A stretch of 64,000 nucleotides of DNA from Tessaracoccus oleiagri (GTDB lineage Bacteria; Actinomycetota; Actinomycetes; Propionibacteriales; Propionibacteriaceae): the NCBI RefSeq assembly GCF_900103275.1, contig NZ_FNGP01000003.1:248001-312000 (forward strand), given 5' to 3'. Both the position numbers and the translations under genes were made by a program. Positions 17,015-24,777 of the stretch are shown piece after piece; position 1 is the first letter of the stretch, and each line of letters opens with the position of its first letter. The notes beneath the pieces were generated by a model. That model made no database searches, was not told the DNA's origin, and saw only the letters and a program-made list of their open reading frames with translations.

Positions 17015-17622
17015 TCCGAGTGGGGATATGCGACGACGATCCGCTCGTCCGCGAGCTGTTGTCCGAGACGTTGGCCGGTGAGGACCTGGACGTCGTCGCA
17101 CGCTGCGGCTCCGGCGAGGAGGCGGTCGCCGCCGACGCCGAGGTCGACGTGTGGCTGGTGGACCTCCGCATGCCGGGTCTCGACGGGCGCGAGACCGCCC
17201 GCGCACTCCGGGAGCGGCGGCCGGAGGCCAAGGTCATCCTGCTGACCGCGTTCGGCGATGACCGGCTGAGCGAGTCCCTCGACTCCGGTGCCAGCGCGTA
17301 CCTGAACAAGGACGCGACACCCGAGCAACTGCGTCACGTCATCCGCTCGGTCATGGACGGCTTCACCGTCGTGGCACCCGGGATCCTGCAGCGATCGGCG
17401 CGGCCCGTCATCGACCCCTCGGACTTCCACGGCATGGCGATGGACGACGTCGACGAGCGGATCGTCGACCTGCTGTGCGCCGGGCGCAGCTACGAGGAGA
17501 TCGCCGCCGACGTGGAGATGAGCGTCTCCGGCACGAAGAAGCGCGCCGCCCGGATCATGACCGCCCTCGGTGTCGCCTCGCGCGCCCAACTCGTCGCCAA
17601 GCTGTACGGGCTGCGCGCCTGA
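17011..17622 (+). CDS. Response regulator, NarL/LuxR family
   Basis: This 203-residue protein has an N-terminal receiver domain with the acidic pocket DDD (residues 8-10), phospho-acceptor Asp51 in VDLRMPGLDG, and the conserved Thr/Lys in LLTAFGD and LNKD. The C-terminal helix-turn-helix (about residues 148-200: VDERIVDLLCAGRSYEEIAA) resembles LuxR-type output domains but is somewhat divergent. It is translationally coupled to the kinase through a GTGA overlap. Confidence 0.88.
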   Translation: MIRVGICDDDPLVRELLSETLAGEDLDVVARCGSGEEAVAADAEVDVWLVDLRMPGLDGRETARALRERRPEAKVILLTAFGDDRLSESLDSGASAYLNKDATPEQLRHVIRSVMDGFTVVAPGILQRSARPVIDPSDFHGMAMDDVDERIVDLLCAGRSYEEIAADVEMSVSGTKKRAARIMTALGVASRAQLVAKLYGLRA

Positions 17623-17657
17623 GGCCTTGGTCCACGCCTTGTGGGACCATTGCAGAC

Positions 17658-18797
17658 ATGCGTATCGCCCAGTTGGCCAACTTCGTCGGCCCCACCTCCG
17701 GTGGGATGAAGGTGGTCATCGAGCAACTGGGCAAGGGCTACGTAGCGGCGGGGCACGAGCGGATCTTCGTGCAGCCGGGGGAGCGCGACGAGGTGCTCGA
17801 GACCGAGGAGGGCATCATCGTCCGGGTCCGTGCCCCGAAGGTGACCGAGCAGTACCGGATGATCTTCCGGCCGTGGCGCGCCCTCGACGTGCTGGACCGG
17901 TTCCGCCCCACCAACATCGAGGTCTCGGACAAGTGGACGCTGTCCCCGGCGGGGCGATGGGCGCGGAAGCACGCCGTCGGTTCGGTGCTCTTCAGCCACG
18001 AGCGACTCTCGGACATGCTCGCCATGTGGGTCCGGCGCTCGTTCGGTGTCGAGGCGGCCGTCGGGGCGATGAACCGTCGCCTCGCCAAGGAGTTCGACAG
18101 CGTCGTGGTCACGAGCCGGTTCGCCGCCGAGGAGTTCGAGGACAGCGGGGCCAACTTGGAGCTGGTGCCGCTGGGGGTGGACCTGGAGACGTTCCATCCC
18201 TCCGTGGGGTCGCCCGACGACGACGGCGTGCTGAAACTCTGCTACGTCGGCAGGCTCAGCCATGAGAAGTCGCCCCAGCTGGCGGTCGAGACGGCGGTGG
18301 AGCTGCACGAGCGCGGTCACCGCATCCGTCTGGACATGTACGGCACCGGGCCCGACCAGGCCGAACTCGAGGCGGCAGCCGGGGACGCGCCCGTGTTCTT
18401 CCGCGGCTTCGTCCCCGGCCGCGAGGAGGTGGCGAAGCGCTTCGCCTCCTCCGACATCTCGTTGTCTGTGTGCCCGGCCGAGACCTTCGGGCTCGCGGTC
18501 CTCGAGGCGCTCGCGTCAGGGACCCCGGTCGTCACTTCCAACCGGGGTGGGGCCCAGGAACTGATCGACTCCTCGTCGGGGGCCAGCGCCGACCCGGACC
18601 CGGTGGCGTTGGCCGACGCGGTGGAGACGCTGCTGCCGCGTCTGGGCCCCGACCTCCGGCGTGCCGCCCGGCGCCGCGCCGAACAGTACAGTTGGGACCG
18701 GGCGGTGGCGAAGATGATCGCGCTCCACGAGCGGCTGGCGCAGGAGGCCCCGCACCGGCGGCTCAGCGCATTCGGAGAAGGGACATACCGTGCGTAG
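17658..18797 (+). CDS. Glycosyltransferase family 4
   Basis: This 379-residue GT-B fold enzyme begins MRIAQLANFVGPTSGGMK, typical of GT4 enzymes that bind the acceptor at a Gly-rich loop. The C-terminal donor domain carries YVGRLSHEKSPQLAVE, a Pro-Gly-linked hinge, and the EX7E-like PAETFGLAVLEALASGTPV motif. It should transfer a sugar from a nucleotide donor to a lipid or glycan acceptor at the inner membrane face. The transglutaminase-like gene overlaps its end by 8 bases, which implies a linked role, perhaps in cell-surface glycan synthesis. Confidence 0.9.
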   Translation: MRIAQLANFVGPTSGGMKVVIEQLGKGYVAAGHERIFVQPGERDEVLETEEGIIVRVRAPKVTEQYRMIFRPWRALDVLDRFRPTNIEVSDKWTLSPAGRWARKHAVGSVLFSHERLSDMLAMWVRRSFGVEAAVGAMNRRLAKEFDSVVVTSRFAAEEFEDSGANLELVPLGVDLETFHPSVGSPDDDGVLKLCYVGRLSHEKSPQLAVETAVELHERGHRIRLDMYGTGPDQAELEAAAGDAPVFFRGFVPGREEVAKRFASSDISLSVCPAETFGLAVLEALASGTPVVTSNRGGAQELIDSSSGASADPDPVALADAVETLLPRLGPDLRRAARRRAEQYSWDRAVAKMIALHERLAQEAPHRRLSAFGEGTYRA

Positions 18798-19392
18798 GCT
18801 CCTCTGGGTACTGGTGCTCGCAGCCCTGGCCATGGCCGGCGCCGTCGCGCTGCGGGCCCCGAGGACGCGCGCCACCGGCACGACGCTCGCCGAGCTGGAG
18901 CGCCGGCTGCGGGACTCCGGGGCCGAGGGCCCGGAGCTCGCGAACCAGGCCATCCGCGAGGTCGCGCTCGCCTTCCGGCGGCACTCCGCCTGGCACCTCT
19001 GGGAGGACCCGGAGCGCGCCCTCGCGCGGGGGCGGGGCTGGTCGCACCAGTACAACACCGTGCTGCTGCTGCTCCTGCGCCGCCTCGGCTTCGACGCGCG
19101 CCTGGTCCACGCGGCGCGGGTGCGCGGGTTCAACCGGCCGTGGTTCATGAGCGGGCACACCTGGGTGAAGGTGCGCATCGGCGGGCACTGGCGCAACGCC
19201 TGCGCCTCCTCGCCCGACAACCGTGTCGGCCGGGTGGGGTTCGTCGCCCTGACCGACGAGCTGCCCATGCGGGCCCGCACCCGACTGGCCGGGGGCCTGG
19301 CCCTCATGGTCTTCGTCGTCTACACCGTCTGGAAGGCGTGGCTGACCGGCAAACGGGTTCCCCGCTGGGTCTACCACGAACACTCCGCCTGA
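18790..19392 (+). CDS. Transglutaminase-like membrane protein lacking the catalytic Cys
   Basis: This 200-residue protein has an N-terminal signal-anchor helix (residues 3-22) and a transglutaminase-like core: GWSHQYNTVLLLLLRRLGFD, then GHTWVKVRIGGHW. A second hydrophobic segment lies near residues 165-185. The position where active transglutaminase-like enzymes have Cys is Ser85, while the His (His123) is kept. The place of the third residue, normally Asp, is occupied by RNACAS. The protein therefore may be a binding or scaffold version, or a Ser-based enzyme. The GTG start lies inside the end of the glycosyltransferase gene. Confidence 0.65.
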   Translation: MRRLLWVLVLAALAMAGAVALRAPRTRATGTTLAELERRLRDSGAEGPELANQAIREVALAFRRHSAWHLWEDPERALARGRGWSHQYNTVLLLLLRRLGFDARLVHAARVRGFNRPWFMSGHTWVKVRIGGHWRNACASSPDNRVGRVGFVALTDELPMRARTRLAGGLALMVFVVYTVWKAWLTGKRVPRWVYHEHSA

Positions 19393-19398
19393 CACGAG

Positions 19399-19432
19399 AA
19401 GGGGCGCGCCGGCCAAGCCGGCGCGCCCCTCT
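19399..19432. terminator. Bidirectional terminator between convergent genes
   Basis: AGGGGCGCGCCGGC and GCCGGCGCGCCCCT form a 14-bp stem around a short loop, in the gap between the transglutaminase-like gene and sodA. T runs are weak on both sides, but the stem is very stable. Confidence 0.7.
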
Positions 19433-19446
19433 GTCAGCGGTACGGG

Positions 19447-20061
19447 TCAGGCGAGGGCCTGGCCGGCCGCCTGGGCCTTCTTGAACCGCTCGGTGACGTC
19501 GGTCCAGTTGACGACGTTCCACCAGGCGTCCACGTAGTCGCCCTTCACGTTCTTGTACTGCAGGTAGTAGGCGTGCTCCCACATGTCCAGCTGCAGCAGC
19601 GGGATCTGCGAAGCCGGCAGGTTGCCCTGCTGGTCGAAGAGCTGGTTGATGTTCATCCGGCCACCGAGGGTGTCCCACACGAGGATCGACCAACCGGAGC
19701 CCTGGACGCCGTTGGCGACGGCGTTGAAGTGCTTCTGGAAGCCCTCGAAGCTGCCGAAGTACTCGTCGATCGCCGAGGCGATCTCGCCCTCGGGGCGGCC
19801 GCCGCCGTCGGGGGACATGTTCTTCCAGAACACCGAGTGGTTGATGTGGCCACCCAGGTGGAATGCGGCGTCCTTGCTCAGCTTGTTCACCGCACCCAGG
19901 TTGCCGGACTCGCGGGCCTCGGCGAGCTGCTCGAGCGCGGTGTTGATCCCCTTGACGTAGGTGGCGTGGTGCTTGCTGTGGTGCAGCTCCATGATCTCCG
20001 GCGCGATGTGGGGCGCCAGTGCACCGTAGTCGTAATCAAGATCGGGAAGGGTGTATGTCAT
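19447..20061 (-). CDS. sodA: Superoxide dismutase (Mn/Fe family)
   Basis: This 204-residue enzyme converts superoxide to hydrogen peroxide and oxygen in the cytosol. The metal ligands are visible: His27 in LHHSKHH, His in GGHINHSVFW, and Asp and His in DMWEHAYY. The GSGWSILVWD segment is closer to Mn-type and cambialistic enzymes than to strict Fe-type ones; propionibacterial relatives are known to be cambialistic. The gene has its own promoter, which lies in the end of the upstream methyltransferase gene, and its own terminator. Confidence 0.96.
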   Translation of the reverse strand: MTYTLPDLDYDYGALAPHIAPEIMELHHSKHHATYVKGINTALEQLAEARESGNLGAVNKLSKDAAFHLGGHINHSVFWKNMSPDGGGRPEGEIASAIDEYFGSFEGFQKHFNAVANGVQGSGWSILVWDTLGGRMNINQLFDQQGNLPASQIPLLQLDMWEHAYYLQYKNVKGDYVDAWWNVVNWTDVTERFKKAQAAGQALA

Positions 20062-20102
20062 AGCCTGTATTCCTTTCAGAACGTTCAATGGCGACAAGTC
20101 CC

Positions 20103-20130
20103 ATCCTAGGCAATTTATTCCCGGGCCCAA
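20103..20130 (-). promoter_or_regulatory. Probable promoter of sodA
   Basis: On the minus strand TTGGGC (20130-20125) and TAGGAT (20108-20103) are separated by 16 bases. The -35 box lies inside the last codons of the methyltransferase gene. A leader of about 35 bases with GAAAGGAAT as ribosome binding site precedes the ATG. Confidence 0.55.
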
Positions 20131-20699
20131 GTGGTCTTGAGTATTCGGAACCCCTTCGCGGAGGCGAACTTCTCCGTCGGCCATCCCTGCGCGGTGAGCC
20201 ATTTCGCCAGTGAGTCGCCGCCGAGGTTCTTGCCGACCACCAGCCAGGCGACCCCGTCGGGCTTGAGACGGGGGAGCCAGGCCAGGAGCAGTTCGTGCAG
20301 TGCCTCCTTGCCGATGCGGATCGGGGGATTCGACCAGATCTCGTCGAACGGGCCGGCTGCCGTGCTCGCGGCGCTGACCCGGTCGGCCACCTGGTGCCGC
20401 TCGGCGTTCATGCGCGTGAGTTCCACGGCCTTCTCGTTGACGTCGACCGCCTCGACGGTGACGCCGGGCGAGGCGACCGCCAGCCCGACGGCGATGGGCC
20501 CGAAGCCGCAGCCGAGGTCGAGGAGGTGTCCCGACTGGGGCGGGGACACCTCGCGCAGCAGGACCGACGTGCCGGGGTCGAGGCGCGACCCGGAGAAGAC
20601 GCCGCGCGCAGTGGTGAACCCCAGCTCGCGACCGAACACCTGGGCGGTGATCTCGCGGGTGACCAGCGGGCCCTCGCCCGTCTCGAAGTAGTGGCTCAC
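20115..20699 (-). CDS. Class I SAM-dependent methyltransferase (RsmC-like small domain)
   Basis: This 194-residue protein is of the MTS (methyltransferase small) type. Motif I is HLLDLGCGFGPIAVGLA, and the catalytic SNPPIRIG motif typical of N-methylation of guanine or glutamine follows. It resembles the catalytic half of RsmC, which methylates guanine in 16S rRNA. The GTG start at 20699 overlaps the truA stop, so it is the third gene of a trmB-truA-methyltransferase operon devoted to RNA modification. The exact target is not certain. Confidence 0.87.
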   Translation of the reverse strand: MSHYFETGEGPLVTREITAQVFGRELGFTTARGVFSGSRLDPGTSVLLREVSPPQSGHLLDLGCGFGPIAVGLAVASPGVTVEAVDVNEKAVELTRMNAERHQVADRVSAASTAAGPFDEIWSNPPIRIGKEALHELLLAWLPRLKPDGVAWLVVGKNLGGDSLAKWLTAQGWPTEKFASAKGFRILKTTWARE

Positions 20700-21505
20700 G
20701 ATTCGCCCTCCAATGTCCGCACGGCCCGCGCCTCGGCGGCGCGGGCCGCCAGCTCCGCGTCGGGTGGGTAGCCGACCTCCTCGAGGACGAGGCCATGCGG
20801 CGGCATGACCACGACCTCGTTGTGGCGCGAGGGGTGTGCCGCGACGGTCGCCAGCCACTCGACGGGGCGCCGCCCCCCGGCCACCGCCATGAGGGCGCCG
20901 ACCAACGACCGGACCATGGAGTGGCAGAAGGCGTCCGCCAGCAGTCGGATCTCGATGACGCCGCCCGGGACCTCGGAGGCCGAGAGCTCCCGCAGTTCGC
21001 GAATGGTCGTCGCACCCTCCCGCGGCTTGCAGAACGGTGCGAAGTCGCGCAGGCCCAGGAGCAGGGGAGCGGCCGAACGGAGCAGGTCGAGGTCGACGTC
21101 GTGCGCGAGCCGGACGACGTGGCCGCGGTCCAGCGGGTCCGGGGTCGCCGTGGCAGGCAGGACGCGGTAGCTGTAGCGGCGCCAGAGGGCGGAGAAGCGG
21201 GCGTCGAATCCCTCGGGCGCCCGGCCGACGCCCGTCACGACCACGTCGTCGGGCAGGACCCGGCGCAGCCTCCTCAGCAGGGACGCTCCGTCAGCGTCGT
21301 CGTCGACGTCGACGTGGGCCACCTGCCCGCGGGCATGCACGCCCGCGTCGGTGCGTCCGGCGACGACGAGCTCCGCCGGGGTGTCGAGCCGCAGCACCCG
21401 GGTGATCCAGTGCTCGAGCTCGCCCTGCACGGTCCGCAGCCCCGGCTGGCGGGCCCAGCCGTGGAAGTCGCGGCCGTCGTAGGCCATGTCCAGACGCAAC
21501 CTCAT
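20696..21505 (-). CDS. truA: tRNA pseudouridine(38-40) synthase
   Basis: This 269-residue enzyme isomerises uridines 38-40 in the tRNA anticodon stem. It begins MRLRLDMAYDGRDFHGWARQ and carries the catalytic Asp in AGRTDAGVHA. The second-domain motifs are FHSMVR-like (FCHSMVRSLVGALM). The ATG overlaps the trmB stop (ATGA). In many actinobacteria truA directly follows rplQ; here an 8.7-kb stretch separates them and the gene is inverted. Confidence 0.96.
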   Translation of the reverse strand: MRLRLDMAYDGRDFHGWARQPGLRTVQGELEHWITRVLRLDTPAELVVAGRTDAGVHARGQVAHVDVDDDADGASLLRRLRRVLPDDVVVTGVGRAPEGFDARFSALWRRYSYRVLPATATPDPLDRGHVVRLAHDVDLDLLRSAAPLLLGLRDFAPFCKPREGATTIRELRELSASEVPGGVIEIRLLADAFCHSMVRSLVGALMAVAGGRRPVEWLATVAAHPSRHNEVVVMPPHGLVLEEVGYPPDAELAARAAEARAVRTLEGES

Positions 21506-22212
21506 GCCCGCCGCCGGTAGGTGAGGTCGTAGATGCGGCGGCCGGCCGCGATCCCGCGAGACTCGTACTTCGTGACGGGGCGATCGGCGAGGCGTGGCGC
21601 CCAGCCGCCGTGCACGTTCTCGAGGAGTGCGTGGTCGTCGAGCTCCTCGCGCATCCAGAGCGCGTAATCCTCCCAGTCGGTCGCGAGCCGCCAGACGCCC
21701 CCAGGCACGAGCTTCCGCGCGACGACGTCCCCGAACGCCCCCGAGACGAGCCGGCGCTTGTGGTGCCGCGACTTGTGCCACGGGTCAGCGAAGAACGTCC
21801 AGACCTCGCTGATGGTGCCGTCGTCGAACAGCCTCCCGAGACCCTGCGCACCGTCGGCGACGACGATCCGCACGTTGGTCAGGCCCTCCCGGCCGATCCG
21901 GCCGAGGGTGGAGGCCACCGCCGGTTCGAAGACCTCGAACGCGACGACGTCGGCCTCGGGACGGGCCGCCGCCATCGGCACGAGGGAGTCGCCGGCGCCC
22001 GAGCCGATCTCGACGATCAGGTCGGCTCGTCGGCCGAACTCGCGGACCCAGTCAACGCTCGCCCCGTCGGCGATGGAGGTGGAGAGTTCGGCGGGCGGCA
22101 CGTCGACGACGAAGTCCGCGGCATGGCGATCCCATGCGCCCCGCTGGGAGTCGTTCATCCGCGCGCTGCGGCGCACGAAGCTCACGACTTGCCGGTGCAC
22201 TCGATCTGTCAC
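21502..22212 (-). CDS. trmB: tRNA (guanine-N7-)-methyltransferase
   Basis: This 236-residue SAM enzyme makes m7G46 in tRNA. The motifs LIVEIGSGAGDSLVPMA (SAM site), FADPWHKSRHHKRR (the PWxKxRHxKRR signature of TrmB) and VTKYESRG near the C-terminus identify it. The GTG start at 22212 is chosen because a -10 hexamer TACAGT ends 7 bases upstream and no earlier start has a ribosome binding site. It leads an operon with truA and the RsmC-like gene. Confidence 0.95.
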   Translation of the reverse strand: MTDRVHRQVVSFVRRSARMNDSQRGAWDRHAADFVVDVPPAELSTSIADGASVDWVREFGRRADLIVEIGSGAGDSLVPMAAARPEADVVAFEVFEPAVASTLGRIGREGLTNVRIVVADGAQGLGRLFDDGTISEVWTFFADPWHKSRHHKRRLVSGAFGDVVARKLVPGGVWRLATDWEDYALWMREELDDHALLENVHGGWAPRLADRPVTKYESRGIAAGRRIYDLTYRRRA

Positions 22213-22218
22213 CGGAAC

Positions 22219-22224
22219 ACTGTA
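22219..22224 (-). promoter_or_regulatory. -10 hexamer TACAGT for probable leaderless trmB
   Basis: On the minus strand TACAGT ends 7 bases before the GTG at 22212. This would be the promoter of the trmB-truA-methyltransferase operon. Confidence 0.5.
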
Positions 22225-22290
22225 GCCAAGTTCCCCGGCCGGAGCGGTGGCGGACTGGGTAGTGTGAGAGTCGAACCCTAGGGAGGAAAC

Positions 22291-22668
22291 ATGCGGACTG
22301 TCCTCAACATCATCTGGCTGCTGTTCGGCGGGATCTGGCTCGCCCTGGCCTACCTCATCGTCGGCGTCATCAGCTGCCTGCTCATCGTCACCATTCCCGT
22401 CGGCGTGGCCTTCATGCGCATGGCGGCCTACGTGGTGTGGCCGTTCGGGAAGGCGGTGGTGCGCAAGCCGGGCGCCGGTGCGCTCACCACGGTCGTCAAC
22501 GTCGTCTGGTTCGTGCTCATCGGCTGGGCGCTGGCGCTCGTGCACGTGGTCGCCGCGCTGGGCCAGGCGGTCACCATCATCGGGCTCACGAACGCGGTCG
22601 TCAGCCTGAAGATGATTCCCGTGAGCTGTTTCCCCTTCGGGAAGGAGATCGTCGATTCGGCGTTCTGA
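22291..22668 (+). CDS. YccF domain inner-membrane protein
   Basis: This 125-residue protein is made of two repeated YccF units: MRTVLNIIWLLFGGIWLALA ... FMRMAAYVVWPFGKAVV and VVNVVWFVLIGWALALVH ... MIPVSCFPFGKEIV. Each unit has two hydrophobic helices and ends in the P(F)GK motif. The family is widespread and its function unknown. A strong ribosome binding site (GGGAGGAAA) precedes the ATG. A terminator follows directly, so it is monocistronic. Confidence 0.92.
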   Translation: MRTVLNIIWLLFGGIWLALAYLIVGVISCLLIVTIPVGVAFMRMAAYVVWPFGKAVVRKPGAGALTTVVNVVWFVLIGWALALVHVVAALGQAVTIIGLTNAVVSLKMIPVSCFPFGKEIVDSAF

Positions 22669-22689
22669 CCGGCCCTTCGGCAATGGAAA

Positions 22690-22721
22690 AGCGGCCCCGG
22701 AATGTTCCGGGGCCGCTTTTG
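22690..22721. terminator. Terminator after the yccF-like gene
   Basis: AAGCGGCCCCGGAA and TTCCGGGGCCGCTTTT make a long stem followed by TTTT on the plus strand and AAAA before it, so it can act in both directions between the convergent genes. Confidence 0.88.
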
Positions 22722-22746
22722 CTTGGTCGAATGAGTGGGGAAGGGG

Positions 22747-22995
22747 TCAGCCCTCGCGGGTCTCACGCTCGACGTGCTCGCCGGTGGGCGTCTGGGTGTG
22801 GTGCTCGGCCGTGCGCACCGAACGCGCGCGGCTGTTGAACACGAGACCGAGGAGCAGCCAGATCAGCGCTCCGACGATCAGGATGTATCCGATGGCGGTC
22901 AGGTCGACCCCTTCGATGATGTCGGACACCGCGAAGGCGAGAACGGCACCGAGGATACCGAGTGCGATGGGGCCACCGATGTTCACGTAATTCAT
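22747..22995 (-). CDS. DUF6458 family small membrane protein
   Basis: This 82-residue protein has two hydrophobic helices: one in GGPIALGILGAVLAFAVSD and one in VDLTAIGYILIVGALIWLLL. A charged tail rich in Glu, Arg and Thr follows. The Gly-rich first helix and the VDLTAIGYIL segment are typical of the actinobacterial DUF6458 family, function unknown. It is probably leaderless. Confidence 0.82.
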   Translation of the reverse strand: MNYVNIGGPIALGILGAVLAFAVSDIIEGVDLTAIGYILIVGALIWLLLGLVFNSRARSVRTAEHHTQTPTGEHVERETREG

Positions 22996-23002
22996 ATTGA
23001 AA

Positions 23003-23008
23003 ACGATA
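23003..23008 (-). promoter_or_regulatory. -10 hexamer TATCGT for probable leaderless DUF6458 gene
   Basis: On the minus strand TATCGT ends 8 bases before the ATG at 22995, in a local AT-rich patch. Confidence 0.45.
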
Positions 23009-23060
23009 GTTCAGCCATACGTGCAAGTCATCGGCAATTGGCACACTATTTCGGTCGGCG

Positions 23061-23495
23061 TCAGCGGTCGTCCGAGTCGAGGAGGATGGTGACCGGCCCG
23101 TCGTTCACCAGTTCCACCTCCATCATCGCGCCGAAGCGTCCCGTCTCCACGTGGGCGCCGAGGCCCCGCAGGGAATCGACGAAGGCGTCGAACAGCGGCT
23201 CGCTCACCGCCGGCGGCGCCGCCCTCGACCAGGAGGGACGGCGGCCCTTCCTGGTGTCGGCATAGAGCGTGAACTGGCTCACCGCGAGGATGGGGGCCTG
23301 CACGTCGGACGCGGAGACCTCGCCCTCCAGGATCCTCAGCCCCCACAGCTTCCGTGCGAGCCTGGCGCCGGTCTCGACGGTGTCGTGGTGGGTGATCCCC
23401 ACCAGGAGCACCAGGCCGGGGGAGGGCAGGGCGCCCACGACCTCGCCGTCCACCCGCACCCGCCCGGAGCTCGCTCGCTGCACAACGATCCTCAT
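23061..23495 (-). CDS. dtd: D-aminoacyl-tRNA deacylase
   Basis: This 144-residue enzyme hydrolyses D-amino acids from mischarged tRNA. It starts [13 protein letters not shown] and has both signature motifs: [16 protein letters not shown] and the C-terminal [12 protein letters not shown]. These form the active site across the homodimer. Length is normal. A TATCGT hexamer ends 9 bases before the ATG, so it may be nearly leaderless. Confidence 0.95.
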   Translation of the reverse strand: MRIVVQRASSGRVRVDGEVVGALPSPGLVLLVGITHHDTVETGARLARKLWGLRILEGEVSASDVQAPILAVSQFTLYADTRKGRRPSWSRAAPPAVSEPLFDAFVDSLRGLGAHVETGRFGAMMEVELVNDGPVTILLDSDDR

Positions 23496-23563
23496 GGGTT
23501 TCGACGATAGCGCTCCGGCTGGCATACTTGGCGGGCGCGGGGAGTTCACGCCGCCGCCCGATT

Positions 23564-23592
23564 TTGACCATGGGCATGCAAGCACCTAGAAT
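23564..23592 (+). promoter_or_regulatory. Strong promoter of rplM-rpsI
   Basis: TTGACC at 23564-23569 and TAGAAT at 23587-23592 with exactly 17 bases between them is the best consensus promoter in the window. It predicts a start near 23599 and an untranslated leader of about 90 bases. Confidence 0.7.
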
Positions 23593-23599
23593 GACTAGC

Positions 23600-23688
23600 T
23601 GTTGCGCGCCTAGGTGGGCTGGCTCACGTGCCCCGTGCAAGCAACCACTCAGGCAAGAAGTAAACAAATTGGAAGTTGGTCTACGTCC
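23600..23688 (+). promoter_or_regulatory. Leader of rplM with pairing potential
   Basis: The 90-base leader contains GTTGC near its start and GCAAC about 40 bases later, which can close a stem around an inner CACG/CGTG hairpin. L13 autoregulates its own synthesis in some bacteria, so a regulatory leader is possible. No ribosome binding site is close to the GTG except GGAAG about 13 bases upstream. Confidence 0.35.
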
Positions 23689-24132
23689 GTGTCTACGTAC
23701 ACCCCAAAGCCAGGCGAAATCGCCCGGAACTGGCATGTGATCGATGCCGAGGATGTCGTCCTCGGGCGTCTCGCCGTCACCGCTGCGACGCTGTTGCGCG
23801 GTAAGCACAAGGCCACCTTCGCACCGCACGTCGACGGTGGCGACTTCGTCATCGTCGTCAACGCCTCCAAGATCGCCCTCACCGGCAACAAGCGCGCCGA
23901 CTCGCTGCGTCACTCGCACTCGGGTCGTCCGGGCGGCCTCAAGTCGGTGTCGATCGGCGAACTCCTGGAGAAGGACCCGCGCAAGGCAGTCGAGCGCGCG
24001 GTCTGGGGCATGCTGCCGAAGAACAAGCTGTCGCGTCAGCTGATCAGCAAGCTCAAGGTGTACTCCGGCCCCGAGCACCCGCACGCTGCGCAGAAGCCGC
24101 AGCCGTACGAGATCACCCAGATCGCCCAGTAA
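23689..24132 (+). CDS. rplM: 50S ribosomal protein L13 (uL13)
   Basis: This 147-residue protein shows the family pattern: [38 protein letters not shown], and the [11 protein letters not shown] and [15 protein letters not shown] motifs. It is one of the first proteins to bind 23S rRNA. The GTG at 23689 is chosen because it matches the usual N-terminus of actinobacterial L13. rpsI follows 22 bases later, the standard pairing. Confidence 0.97.
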   Translation: MSTYTPKPGEIARNWHVIDAEDVVLGRLAVTAATLLRGKHKATFAPHVDGGDFVIVVNASKIALTGNKRADSLRHSHSGRPGGLKSVSIGELLEKDPRKAVERAVWGMLPKNKLSRQLISKLKVYSGPEHPHAAQKPQPYEITQIAQ

Positions 24133-24154
24133 CGAGAGCGCAGAGACCTTACCC

Positions 24155-24679
24155 ATGAGCACAGAAGTTGTTGAGGAGACCGTGGGCGACGAGTTCGTCC
24201 CGTTCACCGATGAGCAGGACCGCGAGATCGCGTACCGCTCCGATGCCAACCCCGCCGTCGCGGAGGGCACCCAGGCCCGCCCGGCCGTCGTCGCCCCCGG
24301 CGCCGCAGTCGGCCGCCGCAAGGAGGCCGTCGCCCGCGTCCGGATCGTTCCGGGTTCCGGCAACTGGACCGTCAACGGCCGCACCCTCGAGGACTACTTC
24401 CCGAACAAGCTGCACCAGCAGACGGTGAACGAGCCCTTCGTGATCGCCGGCCTCGTCGGCGCCTACGACGTGATCGTGCGCATCGACGGTGGCGGCATCA
24501 CCGGCCAGGCCGGCGCGCTGCGTCTGGGCATCGCCCGTGCGCTGAACGCCGTCGACGCCGAGGCCTCCCGTCCGGCACTGAAGAAGGCCGGCATGCTCTC
24601 GCGTGACGCCCGCATCAAGGAGCGCAAGAAGGCCGGTCTCAAGAAGGCCCGCAAGGCGCCCCAGTACAGCAAGCGCTGA
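24155..24679 (+). CDS. rpsI: 30S ribosomal protein S9 (uS9)
   Basis: This 174-residue protein has the C-terminal uS9 domain ([38 protein letters not shown], ending [12 protein letters not shown]). Its final Lys-Arg tail reaches the P-site tRNA. The first 50 residues are an acidic extension common in actinobacteria. It is the second gene of the rplM-rpsI operon and is followed by a terminator. Confidence 0.97.
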   Translation: MSTEVVEETVGDEFVPFTDEQDREIAYRSDANPAVAEGTQARPAVVAPGAAVGRRKEAVARVRIVPGSGNWTVNGRTLEDYFPNKLHQQTVNEPFVIAGLVGAYDVIVRIDGGGITGQAGALRLGIARALNAVDAEASRPALKKAGMLSRDARIKERKKAGLKKARKAPQYSKR

Positions 24680-24692
24680 TACACCGGTTCCA

Positions 24693-24738
24693 TCGAAGGT
24701 GCCCGTCTCCCGCGAGGGAGGCGGGCACCTTCGCTTTG
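24693..24738 (+). terminator. Rho-independent terminator of rplM-rpsI
   Basis: CGAAGGTGCCCG and CGGGCACCTTCG form a 12-bp stem around a GC-rich inner part (CCTC/GAGG-like), followed by CTTTGTT. It starts 14 bases after the rpsI stop. Confidence 0.88.
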
Positions 24739-24769
24739 TTGGCAGTGGCGCGCCCATCCTCGGTAGAGT
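24739..24769 (+). promoter_or_regulatory. Probable promoter of glmM
   Basis: TTGGCA at 24739-24744 and TAGAGT at 24764-24769 are separated by 19 bases. The -10 hexamer ends 9 bases before the ATG, so the mRNA is probably leaderless or nearly so. Confidence 0.45.
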
Positions 24770-24777
24770 CACTACCT

